NCBI GenBank assembly: GCA_964017045.1
Contig: OZ024806.1
Span: 25,283,503-25,347,502 of the forward strand
From: Omphiscola glabra
Taxonomy: Eukaryota > Mollusca > Gastropoda > Lymnaeidae
Reading direction: 5' to 3'
DNA length: 64,000 nt
A program made the translations under genes and the position numbers. Positions within the stretch are counted from its first letter, which is position 1, and every line of letters starts with the position of its first letter. The notes under the pieces were generated by a model, which ran no database searches, was not told where the DNA came from, and was given only the letters and a program-made list of their open reading frames with translations. This document shows positions 1 to 12,412 of this stretch, piece after piece.

Positions 1-90
1 CCGACAAATGTTAACTAGGGTCACCAGCTTATCCGCCCTTCAGTGAGTTAATCGTAGAAACTCTCCCAGCGTGGATTTTCAGATTACCCC

Positions 91-615
91 AGGCGAATGG
101 TCAGTGTGTGAAAGGTCAGACATTACCCCAGACATGGGGTCAGTGTGTGAAAGGCCAGACATTACCCCAGATATGGGGTCAGTTTGTGAAAGGTCAGACA
201 TTACGCCAGACATGGGGTCAGTGTGTGAAAGGTCAGACATTACGCCAGACATGGGGTCAGTGTGTGAAAGGTCAGACATTACGCCAGACATGGGGTCAGT
301 GTGTGAAAGGTCAGACATTACGCCAGACATGGGGTCAGTGTGTGAAAGGTCAGACATTACCCCAGACATTGGGTCAGTGTGTGAAATGTCAGAAATTACC
401 CCAGACATGGGGTCAGTGTGTGAAAGGTCAGACATTACGCCAGACATGGGGTCAGTGTGTGAAAGGTCAGACATTACCCCAGACATTGGGTCAGTGTGTG
501 AAATGTCAGAAATTACCCCAGACATGGGGTCAGTGTTTGAAAGGTCAGAAATTACGCCAGACATGTGGTCAGTGTGTGAAAGGTCAGACATTACCCCAGA
601 CATCTGGTCAGGCTT
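91..615. repeat. 39-bp minisatellite open in several frames
   Basis: About 13 copies of a unit based on GGTCAGTGTGTGAAAGGTCA followed by GACATTACCCCAGACATG. Because 39 is a multiple of 3 and stops are rare, frames on both strands stay open (for example a 13-residue repeat MGSVCERSDITPD). There is no splice context or signal peptide, so this is not treated as a gene. Confidence 0.92.
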
Positions 616-782
616 TTAAAACTCAGGTGTGTGATAGGCCAAGTGTGCCTTCTAACATGATTCCAATTTACAATATATAAAGGAAATGGACATTCGAGTT
701 TTTTTTATGCTTATGTTTTTTTTTTCTGAAGAGAACGCCATTAAATCACGAAGCTCCTCGTGCGTCATAAACTTAAGATCCG

Positions 783-1005
783 CTCTAATGGAATTCTGGT
801 CTAATGGCATTCTGGTCTATTGGCATTCTGGTCTAATGGCATTCTGGTCTAATGGCATTCTGGTCTGAGGGCACCCTGTCTGGTGGCACTTTGCTTGGAT
901 GGCATCCTTTTCATGTGGCATTCTGTTTGGTGGCACTCTGCTCTGATGACATTCTGGTCTGGTGGCACTCTGTTTGGTGGCACTCTGCTCTAGTATTTAA
1001 ATTAT
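783..1005. repeat. 16-bp array (GGCATTCTGGTCTAAT) grading into 20-22-bp units
   Basis: Five clean 16-bp units are followed by degenerate units of the GGTGGCACTCTG type. Confidence 0.85.
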
Positions 1006-1128
1006 ATATGTTATCAAACCGACTCGAGCGAACTCTGCCAAATTGATAATTTACAATTGCGTGCCACTGCTAGTAATGCCAGAGCCCTTTTGTTACGCTT
1101 TGTTGCGTCTACCTCGTTCTTACCTGTA

Positions 1129-1330
1129 AGGCTGACACAAGGTGAGAGTTCATGTTACCAGGCAGGTAAGGCTGACACAAGGTGAGAGTTCCTGTGGCCA
1201 GGCAGGTAAGGCTGACACAAGGTGAGAGTTCCTGTGACCAGGCAGGTAAGGCTGACACAAGGTGAGAGTTCCTGTGGCCAGACAGGTAAGGCTGACACAA
1301 GGTGAGAGTTCCTGTGGCCAGGCAGGGGTT
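1129..1330. repeat. 40-bp minisatellite
   Basis: Five copies starting AGGCTGACACAAGGTGAGAG, with one or two substitutions per copy. Confidence 0.92.
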
Positions 1331-1589
1331 GAGGGGTGGATGGCAAGAGATGGGGAAGGCAGAAAATGTGATTTTAAATTTAAAAAATGAGTTTATTGAA
1401 ACTCATTGAAAGAAGGGTTTTAAAATTTCTATCATTATTATTCATTATTCATTATTTAAGTCAATCATAGTTGAAAAGAATCTTCCAAATAGATGATTGA
1501 CATTTCGCGAATGCTATCGTCCTATCATATGAGCATGTTAATGTTACCTTTTGGTTTTCAAATAAAGAAGCGTTGAAAATAAACTCACA

Positions 1590-1930
1590 CATCAATGTGT
1601 AGAATAAATATATGGAGACATTGATGTGTAGAATAAATAAATATATGGAGACATTGATGTATAGAATAAATAAATGTATGGAGACATTGATGTGTAGAAT
1701 AAATAAATATATGGAGACATTGATGTGTAGAATAAATATATGGAGACATTGATGTGTAGAATAAATATATGGAGACATCGATGTGTAGAATAAATATATG
1801 GAGACATTGATGTGTAGAATAAATATATGGAGACATCGATGTGTAGAATAAATATATGGAGACATTGATGTGTAGAATAAATATTTAGATACAGTTATGT
1901 CTGGATTAAATATATGGAGACATTGATTGT
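1590..1930. repeat. 29/33-bp minisatellite
   Basis: The unit is GTGTAGAATAAATATATGG plus AGACATTGAT. Some copies carry an extra AATA (33 bp). The long minus-strand frames here are artefacts. Confidence 0.9.
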
Positions 1931-2229
1931 GCAGAAAAACATATTTAGAAAGTTGTTTCTTACAGTTTATAAAAAAAAAAAGAAAAAATATTTTAAAAAT
2001 CTCTAAGCGTTTCCGCTCTTTATGGAGCTTATATAATATACATTGAGAATTCAGACTCTTTTTTCCCTAGACCCCATCTGCATATAAAATGCAACTAGCA
2101 TTCTAAAATGTACACTGTGAAGTAGTGAACACTGAAGGTATCGATACAATTAATGATTGTGGCCGTCTATTCCAGTAACCATTTGTTGAGGCTTATGTAT
2201 ACATTTCTTTTTAAGATAGCTTCTAGTTT

Positions 2230-2445
2230 ATATCAGACTTACCAGAGGTTAAAAGATCTACTGGTTTATACCAGACTTACCAGAGGTTAAATGATCTACT
2301 GGTTTGCACAAGATCTACTAGAGGTTAAATGATCTACTGATTTGCACAAGATCTACCAGAGGTTAAATGATCTACTGGTTTGTATAAGATCTACTAGAGG
2401 TTAAATGATCTACTGGTTTGCACAAGATCTACAAGTGGTTCAGTG
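2230..2445. repeat. 38-bp minisatellite
   Basis: About five copies around AGAGGTTAAATGATCTACTG. Confidence 0.88.
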
Positions 2446-2540
2446 AGCTGAGCATAGGAAAATGTTAACAGTTTGTCATATTTCCTGGTGCCCCAGTTAG
2501 GAAGTCACAATTTTGAAATCCAGATAGGCCTACTTAGCAG

Positions 2541-2611
2541 CAGTGGCGTAGCTAGTGTTCGTTTCACCCGGTGTGGTCCGCACCCCCCGCACCCCAATAG
2601 CTACGCCAGCG
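2541..2611. mobile_element. Short TIR remnant (CAGTGGCGTAGCTAG type)
   Basis: Starts CAGTGGCGTAGCTAG and ends TAGCTACGCCAGCG, its near reverse complement. No target duplication was seen. It is probably an internally deleted hAT-type MITE. Confidence 0.45.
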
Positions 2612-3925
2612 ACAATATGAAACGCGAACCGTATCTTTTAATAAACATGCATGGGCCTTCAAACACATCTTCTCCCGTTACCCTGACAGCTCCGCCTCTG
2701 GGTCGACGCGTTATACCTGCCATCCGCCTTTGCTGATACACCTGTCAGTAAAACATCTCCGATCGCCCGCCAGTTATTTAAAATACAGCCATTCAACACG
2801 ATCTTAACTGACCCGATCAGCAACGTCAGTTAGAGAACCCCTGTAGACTGCGACACATGTGACCTACTTTGCGAGGACTCTACACCCCAATATTGCTGCA
2901 CCGACAAGGATATCACGTTGTCGGTTTTCCAGTTATATATATATTTTTTTTTTTCAAACGGTGTCTTTAACACAAAACAATGACACGTGGCCCATGTTGT
3001 AAAGACACGATGTCTTATCGAGCCTTATTGTTTGAACACTGAACGATTTTTGACAGTGTTGTGTTGTTGGTGAGACTGGTGGAGTCTTACGACTGTTTGT
3101 CGACTCAGGGACTGTTGTCAGTGTTGTTATTCTGTGGAGATATTCAAGTAACAGGAGGTACGTTAAGCCTTTTGTAACACATTGTTCCTAAGCCCGGTGT
3201 TCAACCATTTAGTTGCATAGTTAAATTCCAGTTGTTAATTTCATTAGTCTGATGTAATTTTGGTGACTAATTTAATGCATTACAATGTTAAAATTGATGA
3301 TCATATGAAAGTGTTAAATGTCATGTTACATATCATATATCATATAGTTAACTTCTATATTTATGATTAAAGTTTTCAATATGATGCTATATTAGGTAGT
3401 TTTTTTTAAAAAGTTCATGTCTTGTAATAAATAGAGCGGGCAGAGCTTAACTAGATGTCATTAGAGTCTTAAATTTGACATCCTGCCGGTGAAGTTAATG
3501 GTATGTCATCCAGTAGTGTTCAACTTTGATGTTATGTTAACATGGTATTCAATTTGATGCCACACAACGCTCGAGACTGCTAAAAATAATATCATGTCAT
3601 AAAGGGTTCAAGTAAATGTCATTGTATTGAGAGGACAAATGGGTGAACTGAAACACAATATGCTAGTGTTAGAGACGGCAATTACCTACAAGTTATTGAT
3701 GTAGACGTTTTTATGATGGAATCTTACTTGTATGAGCGTAAACTGCGAAGCTCGCAAATACAAGGCACAATGTGTATGTAGATTGTCACACTGTCAAATC
3801 AGTATCATCCCATATACATAACTATGATACTCTGTACAAATCATCAAATTATATACATAACTAAGATACTCATTAAATGTCATCTTTGGGCCTATTGGAA
3901 CATAGTGTTCAGTATTCGATATCAC
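2612..3925. other. No gene seen; possible transcript start material
   Basis: About 2750-3160 is less AT-rich than its surroundings and ends in AGGAGGTACGTT, a donor-like site. The stretch could be a non-coding first exon of some gene, but nothing confirms it. The rest is AT-rich. Confidence 0.3.
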
Positions 3926-4235
3926 GGGAGGGCATGGAGAGAGGGACGAGAGGAGATGTAGGAGAGGGGAAGAGATATGAGAGGGTAGGAGAGGAAAGGT
4001 GGGAGGTAGGGGAGGAGAGATGAGAGGGTAGGAGAGGAAAGATGGGAGGTAGGGGAGGAGAAATAAGAATATAAGGGAGGAGAGATGGGAGGTAAGGGAG
4101 GAGAGATGAGAGGGTAGGGGAGGAGAAATGAGAGGTTATGGGAGGAGAGATGAGAGGGGAGGGGAGGAGAGATGAGAAGATATGGGAGGAGAGATGAGAG
4201 GGTAGAAGAGGAGAGATGAGAGAGCAGTGGAGGTA
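3925..4235. repeat. Purine-strand GGGAGGAGAGATGAGA repeat
   Basis: More than 300 bp with almost only A and G on the plus strand, in 15-30-bp variants. Such homopurine tracts can form triplex (H-DNA). Confidence 0.88.
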
Positions 4236-4392
4236 ATGGTTTGTGGACTGTTGGACACGATGTTCAGCTCGCATAGCAAATTCCTCCCATTTATTAAGTA
4301 CATTAACTTACAGGATGAATCTTCAGAAAATAGTTCGCTTTCGTCCTGACACGGGTTACGATAAAAAACTTACCTGAGTTTGATTGATTAGT

Positions 4393-4620
4393 TCACCCAG
4401 AGGCGTATGTCGGATTAGTTTATCCAGGGGCGTATGTGGGATTAGTTTATCCAGGGCAGTATGTGGGATTAGTTTATCCAAGGCCGTATGTGGGATTAGT
4501 TTATCCAGGGCCGTATGTGGGAGATTAGTTTATCCAGGGCCGTATGTGGGAGAATAATTTATCCAGGGCCGTATGTGGGAGATTAGTTTATCCAGGGCCG
4601 TATGTCAACTGAACAAAGAG
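4393..4620. repeat. 27-31-bp minisatellite
   Basis: About eight copies of ATTAGTTTATCCAGGGCCGT plus ATGTGGG, with GA insertions in some copies. Confidence 0.88.
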
Positions 4621-4740
4621 GTTGAGGGTGTGCGATAAAAATGGAAAATATTTCCCATCTCATGTTTAGTGAGCTATCTGTGATTAAGAGACAGACGACA
4701 CTCCCCGGTTCCTTGGCCGAAACGCCAGTGAATTCACCAC

Positions 4741-6340
4741 GGGGGGTTTGGTGGGGGGGGGGGGGTTGTAGTTAACAGTCTTATAATTTATGGACCTTGT
4801 GGAGATGGACCAATAAAAACTTCTGTTTAAGACCCAAGACGTTAAAAATAGATCTTATTTTACAACATAACACATTTTTATACTTGTTTTTTGTGTCTTG
4901 GATACATTAAAAACAAAAACTTTAAAAACAAAAACTTTAAAAACAAAATCCTATCCAATTTTTAAAGTGAGACATACTTAAATGACGTTCAACATTTAAA
5001 GTTATGCATTAAAAAAATGTGTCTACAATAGATGTATATCACAAACAATAATTATCCGGGTATGTGTGTATGATTGCGTAAGGCCTTGTTCAAAAGATCA
5101 AAAAATACACATTACCAAAAGATACACTGAACGGCGTGGAAATCTGTTTCAATGTTTCTAGCGCGCAAGATGTGATTCCAGTTTCAAATGGGATTCTTGT
5201 AAAACACCTATTACAGTGAATTGAAAGAAAAATTTTAAAAAATACGAAAATCGAATCACTTTAAATCTGACTAAATACATTTGCTTACGTCTACATGTAA
5301 ATAGAACAATTATTTAATATGTAAGTGTTATTTTATAAATTAAATATGAATTTGATGTCATTAAAAATCACATAAGTTAGAGCTGATGGGGGTTCCTATG
5401 CAGTGCGTCACCTGAATGAATGCTGTGTCAAGTAAATTTATTAGATGGGAAGTTCGCGAATTGCCGCCACTATTGTTTGGCGGGTCATTCCTAGTTAAGA
5501 TAATAAATATTGTTTATTGGAGGGGCCGGTTGCACTCGGTCTGTCTGCAAGTCCCTTTCTCTGACATGTTCATGGCGTCTGTAGTCTCGGGTTTGTGGAA
5601 ATATGGCCTCGAATGTGTCATATGTCGTCCAAAAAGATCTCACATTTCTTTTTTCTTAATTCTTCTTTTCACTTGAGAAACCAAACACAAACATTAATAA
5701 AAAAATTTAAAAAATAAAGTTTGTCCCGCTATTTGAGCGTAGCAATGTCGAAACATTCCGGAAACATGTTCTACCTTAAACAAAGCGATCACTTTTATCA
5801 AATTGACACCTTCTCCACTTGACATAAAGCACTGTTTTCTGCTAAAGGAAATACAAGTAGACACTTAGAAATATCTCATGAATATTTTTAATAAGACATT
5901 TCGGAAATGATTTTCATAACGTATTATTTTGAGGGTAAATGATCTTGCCCATCTTGAAGCAAAAGCATTGCTTAAGAAGCTCTGTAGACTTTCTATCTTA
6001 GTGTCGGTTCACACGATCAAAATTTCCTTCAAGCATTTGATGCAATTCGTATATGAAGCCTTGTCACAACTTTCAAATTACTATTTGAATCAAATTCCCC
6101 ATAAAAATAAACCGCGCACAAAATAGTGCGTTCATACAAAATTTGACGCGAAATTTGATCGTGTGAACTGACGCTTAGCGTAAACAGGGCATTCATTAAT
6201 TGCGCTGGGAGCGTAAGCTCTCGGCAAAGCATCATGACAATTTTGTCAAAACACAAGAACCAACTGGGTGCCAAACAAAAATCCTTCAGTCAGGGGTGGC
6301 AATGTTCCCGTAGAATAAACTAAAACAAGACATCATAACA
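4741..6340. other. AT-rich intergenic, poly-G tract at its start
   Basis: A G-run lies at 4741-4767 and short AAAACAAAAACTTT repeats near 4910. A dispersed motif sits at 5416-5490 (own entry). No credible gene. Confidence 0.6.
5416..5510 (+). repeat. Dispersed motif copy 1 (GATGGGAAGTTCRCG)
   Basis: Shares AGATGGGAAGTTC-CG-ATTGC and a CCGCCA...TTTGGCGGG inverted repeat with copies near 13.2 (minus), 46.7 and 60.05 kb. Confidence 0.75.
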
Positions 6341-6349
6341 CTGCTCTAA

Positions 6350-6580
6350 ATGGGAACAAGGGCAGGGGCGTGTTCTTGACTACTGCTACCCAGGGTGAAC
6401 TCTAAATGTGCACTAGAGCAAAGGCGTGCCTTGACTATAGCCACCCGGGGTAAACTCTAAATGGGCACTAGAGCAGGGGCGTGCCTTTACTACTGCCACC
6501 CGGGGTAAACTCTAAATGGACACTAGAGCAGGGGCGTGCCTTGACAACTGCCACCCGGACTGAACTCCCAAAATCCCACT
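6350..6580. repeat. About 58-bp degenerate tandem repeat
   Basis: Four copies of AGAGCAGGGGCGTGCCTTGA then CTACTGCCACCCGGGGTAAA. It contains element-like GC-rich text and may be an amplified MITE end. Confidence 0.75.
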
Positions 6581-6589
6581 AGTACTCAA

Positions 6590-7575
6590 AATTAATATTA
6601 AAAAAAATATGCAGTCTTTTAGGTGTACCCCTTCGCACCCCCATGGCGACGCTACTGCACCAGAGAATAGCATGGATTCACTTGGCCCGAGATTTTAGGT
6701 GACACAAAAGATAAGGCAATAGTCACACAATGGCAATCAATACCAATAAACTATTGACTTAGTTCTAGATAAAGCAGTGGTGCATACTCGCGCAACAGAA
6801 TGCTTACTGTGAGACTTAAAGCCATTGCTTCACTGGTAAATCAGTTAGAGATTATTTTCTTGACTTATTGGACCTTTGGTCAGTGTCAGGAAACGTGTTG
6901 TGGCAAGCAAATCCTGCGCCAGAGACAACAGAATTTAGGCGCCTCCTTCCCAAAACCATATTTTGCATGAAAAGTAACGATTTTAGCGCCCTTTGAAGAT
7001 GGCGCCTGGAGTGGGTGCCTCTTTTAACCCCGTATGCGCGGCATATCTTATGGTAATATTAACTACAAAGGGAGCGTGTATGAAAGGAAAGTAATTGATA
7101 ATTATGAAGACAGACCCAAAGAATATAAAACAATCAGTTAAAAATCTCTTTCTCTCTCTCTCGATATAACAAATGTATACAGTATCTCTTTCTCTCTCTC
7201 TCTCGATATATATAATGTATACAGTGTTTATTGAGTTCCGACAACTTTACAAGTTTTTGAATGCAGGTTAGCTAGTAGATCGTACCTTTAGCATTCCTGG
7301 TGTGCTATCTATACTGTAACCGACAGGGAAAACTATGGTCCCTAAGGCCAGGCCATTCAACCGTTGTACCGTATCCGGTCGTAATGTTTGTTTTGTCGAG
7401 CCGTGCATGTCGGAACAAACCAAGAAAGAAAGGAAAAAAAAACGATGGATTTTCCAAAGATCACAATTAGATTCATGGTTTATTTATAGATTTCTCCTTC
7501 CTCAATCTAACCTTAACCTCTAACCCCATTATCTTGAGTTGTGTTCGGTGTGTCACTGTGGAAATAAGCTCTACC
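6590..7575. other. Intergenic with CT/GATA microsatellite
   Basis: Two TCTCTCTCTC plus GATATA blocks lie at 7145-7215. Nothing else is supported. Confidence 0.6.
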
Positions 7576-7599
7576 TAGTGGCGTCGCAAGGGTTGGTGC

Positions 7600-7751
7600 C
7601 AGTGGCGTAACAACGGCTTGGCATTGGGGAAGTTGCCAAGGGCGCCGGCCTGCGCCAGTTCAAAAGGGCGCCGCTAAATCTCAAATTTTTTAATTTTTAT
7701 TATCTAAAAAATAAATTAGTCAAGGGCGCCAAAAACCCAGTTACGCCTCTG
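7600..7751. mobile_element. 152-bp hAT-type MITE with 8-bp target duplication
   Basis: TIRs CAGTGGCGTAAC / GTTACGCCTCTG are flanked by a perfect direct repeat GTTGGTGC (7592-7599, 7752-7759). It is nested in an older GC-rich element remnant (GTGGCGTCGCAAGGG ... CTTTTCGCCGCCCCC). Confidence 0.85.
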
Positions 7752-8878
7752 GTTGGTGCCTCCCGAGGGCTGGTCAAGCTTTTCGCCGCCCCCAAACCCT
7801 TCCAAGAAAAAAAACGTTGTCCTTTGGCCTAAGATGCCGCTAATGTATAAAAAGATAAAAATGCCGCCGGTGGACCGTCCACCCTCACCACCCATCCTTC
7901 ACCGCCCTTACCTATTCCCGTGACCCTAGCATAAACAACACTCTCGCTCCTACGGGGAAAGGGGGGACTGGGGCTACATTACATTGACTTCATCCAGGGA
8001 AAGGAAAACTGATGTAATAGATCTCTAAATAAACTCAATTAATTTGCAAAGACAATTTACCTTGTCCAACAACTCTAGAACTTTAGTGTCAAAAGACGGA
8101 AGCAAATGAAATGAAATCAATGTCGAGTGATCGTGTCTCTAAACTTAAATGCCACCAGCGTAGTGGGTGGAAATTAAAAAAAAAATATTGAAGTCCTTTA
8201 AGAAGTCACGATCTTTTCATTCTTTCCCTTAAATCGTGTGGAAAAATTTTTTTTAAAAATTTTAAAAATTAAAGTACATCCCTAAAACTTTTTCTTACAA
8301 TTATTTATAAATAAAGGGCATGGAAAATCCCTAGATCTTTCACTGAAAATGAAATGAAGAAGAAAATGCATTTTCTAAAAAAAAATTAAGCTGGATCCTA
8401 TAATTTGTTCAGAGAGTTACAACGACGAATGCAAACAAGTTTCTTGCCGTTGTCTGCTTGAAGCTCCTGGTCCAAAGTCCAGTAGCTCCACAGTTAATTA
8501 TTTAGAAAACGTGCTAATCTTTATGCACATTTTCAAATCTACCATACGATACTAGAACATTTTAGTTTTTTAAACAATATGTAACAGTTACTATTTTCGG
8601 GGGGTTGAATTATCCTTACTAGTGTGATATTGTGTGTCATAAGTGGTGAGATGTCGGTAATTATGAAGGATGTTGTAAAATGTTTTTTGATGTATGTTTT
8701 CCCGAGATTGTGTACGGTGGAAGAAACGCATTTCTGGCAATGGGTAATGTCTGGACACGTAGATACGGACGGTCGAGAAAAGTGTGTGGGGTGTGAAAAG
8801 GTTTAATCAGACGTCGCGTGTTGTTTGTTCTCCGTCGGGAATTCCCCGAGACACAACTTACACATCATCAGTCAGAAG
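7752..8878. other. AT-rich; upstream flank of receptor 1
   Basis: Remnant of the outer element to about 7930, then low-complexity AT sequence. About 8815-8880 is less AT-rich and could be receptor 1 5' UTR. Confidence 0.4.
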
Positions 8879-8967
8879 ATGGACGCACCAAGGTGCGGCC
8901 CTGCGTGGGAGCGTACGACACGGCCACTGAACGCTCTTTCAGCCATATGTCTGCTGTTGCAAATGGG
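8879..8967 (+). other. Possible alternative first coding exon of receptor 1
   Basis: An ATG at 8879 opens 29 codons ending in a hydrophobic stretch (ALSAICLLLQM). It then meets GGG|GTATAA, a weak but usable donor. Its phase (2) joins in frame to the exon starting at 9347, just ahead of the signal-peptide ATG at 9357. The result would be a longer N-terminus with two hydrophobic segments. It could equally be a 5' UTR exon or chance. The signal peptide at 9357 is the better start. Confidence 0.25.
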
Positions 8968-9356
8968 GTATAATCCTTGATGTCCATTTTCCACATAGTT
9001 CTCTCTAACGTTTCTTATGTTGCCAAGTTGAAGCGTCGTGAGAGTAAATACGACATCCTGTTTAAAACATGTTTTGCTGTAAAAACTGGGTGCATGAAAT
9101 TTATTGCTGTGTCAATGTCTGGAACGGCCGGTTGTGAAAAGGGAGCAGCCACATCAGAAGGAAAATATATATTAGAGATTCTTTTATGAGTTGTAGATAT
9201 AAGAAAGTTACCTTCCAAATTGCGTAAGCGATTTGAGAGTTGGATAAGGCCTTGGTGTGATTATCTAAATGAATGGATAATCGATGAAAACTAAATGTGG
9301 ATAAGCTGAGAAAGGCTAGCTCATGCTTTATTTAATTCCTTTACAGGATTGCAGAG

Positions 9357-11515
9357 ATGTTGGGGGTGGCCCGAGCTTTGTTCGTCATGTTCACCCTGAC
9401 TGGGGGGATCTGTGAACTGACTGGGGGCATCCAAGGCGCAGGCACTGTTAGACTGTGCCCCAAAGCCCAGCAAGGGAGATCGTACGTCTTCGAGTGTTCA
9501 GGGACAACTGCAGGTACTGACAGGTGAGCAAACAATGCCTCAAATTAACGGGAGATGAACACATTAAAATATTCCCGAAATTAACCAATTATCGACAGGC
9601 GAACAAATTGAAAAGTCCATCAAACTAAGGACAAAACGAATTTTTTAGTAACTTTGTTGATTTTTTTCATATTTAAGAATTGTACTGGAAAAAAATTCCT
9701 AAAATTAATTTGCTGACTCCAAGTTTGATGATCTCACTGAGACGTTTCATCTCACTGCCATGTTTCATCTCACTACCATGTTTCATCTCAATTCTAAGGT
9801 TCATCTACTGGCAAGGCAGTCACAACAACACGTTGTTTGAAATCGGGCGATGCTATTTCGAGGACACTATCTGCAAGGCCGACGATCCGGCCAAATTCAA
9901 CATCACCAATTTACCAGACGGACGCGAGTTTAAGAGCTTACTGAGCTTTCGGAACGTCTCAGAATCCGACCGGGACATGATCATCCACTGCAGTGTCTGG
10001 GACATAGACAACTCAGATAAGAAGGAAGTGGTTGACGCGTGCCGTCTGACTCTCTTCAATCCGGGGGACAAATCCGTTGTACTGGGGAAACCCGAAAATA
10101 AACTCAACTGCTTGTCCGGCACGGAGATATCGTATCAGATCAATTGCTCCGCGAATATGTTCACGACTGATCCGGATATAAGCCTCTACGTCAACGACCT
10201 CAAGCAGAAGGATGGGTCTTCGGTGTCAAGGACGGAGTTACAAGACGGGAAGAGGTACTACTGGAGGACCACGCTGTTCAATCTGACGCTTAATGAAAGC
10301 GACCAGGGAAAGGCAATCAGATGTGTCGCCACAGAGAAGCTGCCAAACAGCCCTGCTTTGATCGACCAGTTAGACATACGTCTCCCTCTGATTATGAGAC
10401 AGCCCTACTTCACCAACTCCTCGGGAGTCACGCAAGAGAGGGTGATGACCCTTGGGAAAGGTCAGAACGAGAGAATCGAATGTCATTCCCCCATGTCTGC
10501 CATCTACATCACGTGTCCCGGGGCGGGAGTGCAGCCGGTGACGCGGCCCTGGACCCAGTCCAGCTCGGCGTTCCTGACACTGAATGGTGGCAACATAACT
10601 AACAGCGCCATCTGCCACTGCCTGGCATCGTACCGAGGCCACTGTGCCAACGTCACGACCTATTTGGTCATCTCATCCCAAGGGTCCATCTCCGCTAAAA
10701 ACTCTCCCAACTTTTCCAAATGGTCTCCGTTGTTTTACGTCCTGGCGGCGGTTATTTCTATCATCTTCATGACGATCATTTTGGGAGCTTCCGTGTATTT
10801 TTATAAGCACTGGAAAAAGATGGGATTTTGCCCATCCGAAAAACCGAACCACTACGAGTATATTGACCCCAAGCCCGAAGGGGGCTATGAATACCAAAAC
10901 GTATCCCCGAAAGACCCGGGGGGCCGCAGTCGGAGGGAAAACTCAGTAAGCAGTGACGGCGGCGTCTTCAAGCTCAACTTTTCTGCGCCTCCGATCGACC
11001 TACGCCAACCCACTTCTCCATGGGAACCAGAACCAGAGTTGGGTGACCGTTTCGTCACGCGGTGCGTCTCCTTTCACCAAAACGACCCCGCCCCTCCACC
11101 CTGCGGACTTCCGGTTAGGGAAACGAGCGGGAGCGAAATCGCGAACGGAAGTAATCGTAATCTGGAAGACGACAGGACGTACGTGGAGCCGGTGGACGTG
11201 TACGAAGCGAACATCCCTTCTGATCCGTTATTCGGGGCGGTCGGTATGAACTCAGGGGACCAGTATCGGACAGACGCGGCTGTAGACGATACGATCCCCC
11301 CTCGCAATGACCTTTCCCTAGGACCGGATCCAAGTGGTGACCGTGAACGGACGTACACAAATTGTTTCAGTGACGTGTCCAACGACTACAACGTGATCCC
11401 AGAGCTTGAGGGCCTGTATATTGAACCGTCCTCGAGGGCGTCGTCCGTGGACGACGTCAACAGAGCCCAAGAAGAGTATTTGATAAACCTCCTGAAGCTT
11501 GATGCTGAGACTTAG
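9357..11515 (+). CDS. Receptor 1: Ig-like single-pass membrane receptor with long tyrosine-rich tail
   Basis: Model: exons 9357-9523 and 9799-11515, giving 627 residues. The first exon follows an acceptor (TTTACAG, ends 9346) and encodes a signal peptide (MLGVARALFVMFTLTGG). Its donor is CAG|GTGAGC in phase 2. The acceptor is TTCTAAG|G and the second exon opens with FIYW. The open frame continues upstream to 9680, but that stretch is intron made of a TTTCATCTCA repeat. The ectodomain (about residues 25-360) has cysteine pairs suggesting three Ig-like folds. The last one lies close to the membrane and has the C-x-C-x(6)-C motif (CHCLASYRGHC). About ten N-glycosylation sequons are visible. The membrane helix is at about 364-391, followed by basic KHWKK. 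The tail of about 235 residues has ten or more tyrosines, including YQN (a Grb2-SH2-type YxN) and YNVI. It is paralogous to the genes at 35 and 49-53 kb. Receptor function and immune role are inferred. The exon model is strongly supported by receptor 3. Confidence 0.82.
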
Positions 11516-11529
11516 TGGCAGTATGCGCA

Positions 11530-12057
11530 TAGTGTGAAGGTTCGGTGCCATATCCATAGCTAGAGGAAGCTTAAGACAATGGCATGGCCTGCAGAGTGTT
11601 AGAGGCACCTTAGGATAACTTCAAGGGCTGCAGGGTATTAGAGGCACAGGATAATTGCATCGCCTGCAGAATGTTAGAGGTAGATTCAAATAAGGATATT
11701 TTGTTGCCATCCTGGGTGTTAGGGGCACATTATAACAATTAGATGCCCACCACCATGACAAAAACACATTTGGACACATGATGACCTCCTGAGTGTTGCG
11801 ATCCCTTGGTGCCCTGCACAGCCCTAAGTAAACATGGTTTAACTTGGTGCCTCAATCAGTGATAGAGGGGCATTGAAATAATTTGATGATGCCCTCCGGA
11901 GGGCTAGAAGCACATTGAGACAATATGGTTCTCCTGAGAGGTAGAGGCAGATTAAAATCCCTTGGTGCCCTCCATATTGCCAAAGAAACATATGGCATAT
12001 GGCTTACACAGTTCTAGATGGACTTTGAAATAATTTGGAGCCCTTCGTGATGCTAGA
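11530..12057. repeat. Degenerate approx. 60-bp repeats, receptor 1 3' flank
   Basis: Loose copies of GAGTGTTAGAGGCACATT run from just after the receptor 1 stop. They lead into the clean 16-bp array that follows, which probably grew from one of them. Confidence 0.6.
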
Positions 12058-12412
12058 CGGACATGGTGCTAGAGCGACATGGTGCTAGAGCGACATGGTG
12101 CTAGAGCGACATGGTGCTAGAAAGACATGGTGCAAGAGCGACATGGTGCTAGAGCGACATGGTGCTAGAGCGACATGGTGCTAGAAAGACATGGTGCAAG
12201 AGCGACATGGTGCTAGAGCGACATGGTGTTAGAGGGACATGATGCTAGAGGGACATAATGCTAGAGGGACATGGTGTTAGAGGGACATGATGTTAGAGGG
12301 ACATGATGTTAGAGGGACATAATGTTAGAGGGACATGATGTTAGAGGGAGATGATGTTAGAGAGACATGATGTTAGAGGAACATGATGTTAGAGGGACAT
12401 GATGTTAGGGGT
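12058..12412. repeat. 16-bp array (GACATGGTGCTAGAGC)
   Basis: About 22 units. Left units read GTGCTAGAGC and right units read ATGTTAGAGG, showing a gradient of variants. Confidence 0.92.

Noticed and set aside
71..680. Proteins of 174-190 residues from the 39-bp repeat
   Set aside because: Open on both strands and in more than one frame purely because the period is a multiple of 3. No leader, splice site or domain.
3040..3165. First exon of an unseen gene (donor-like GGAGGTACGTT)
   Set aside because: Composition is suggestive, but no ATG frame and no matching downstream acceptor could be tied to it.
9680..9798. Upstream extension of the receptor 1 open frame
   Set aside because: Intronic repeat (TTTCATCTCACTGCCATG type). 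A good acceptor at 9798 and the matching receptor 3 structure place the exon start at 9799.
10321..11608. Several 60-100-codon frames overlapping receptor 1
   Set aside because: Shadows in other frames of a GC-richer coding exon.
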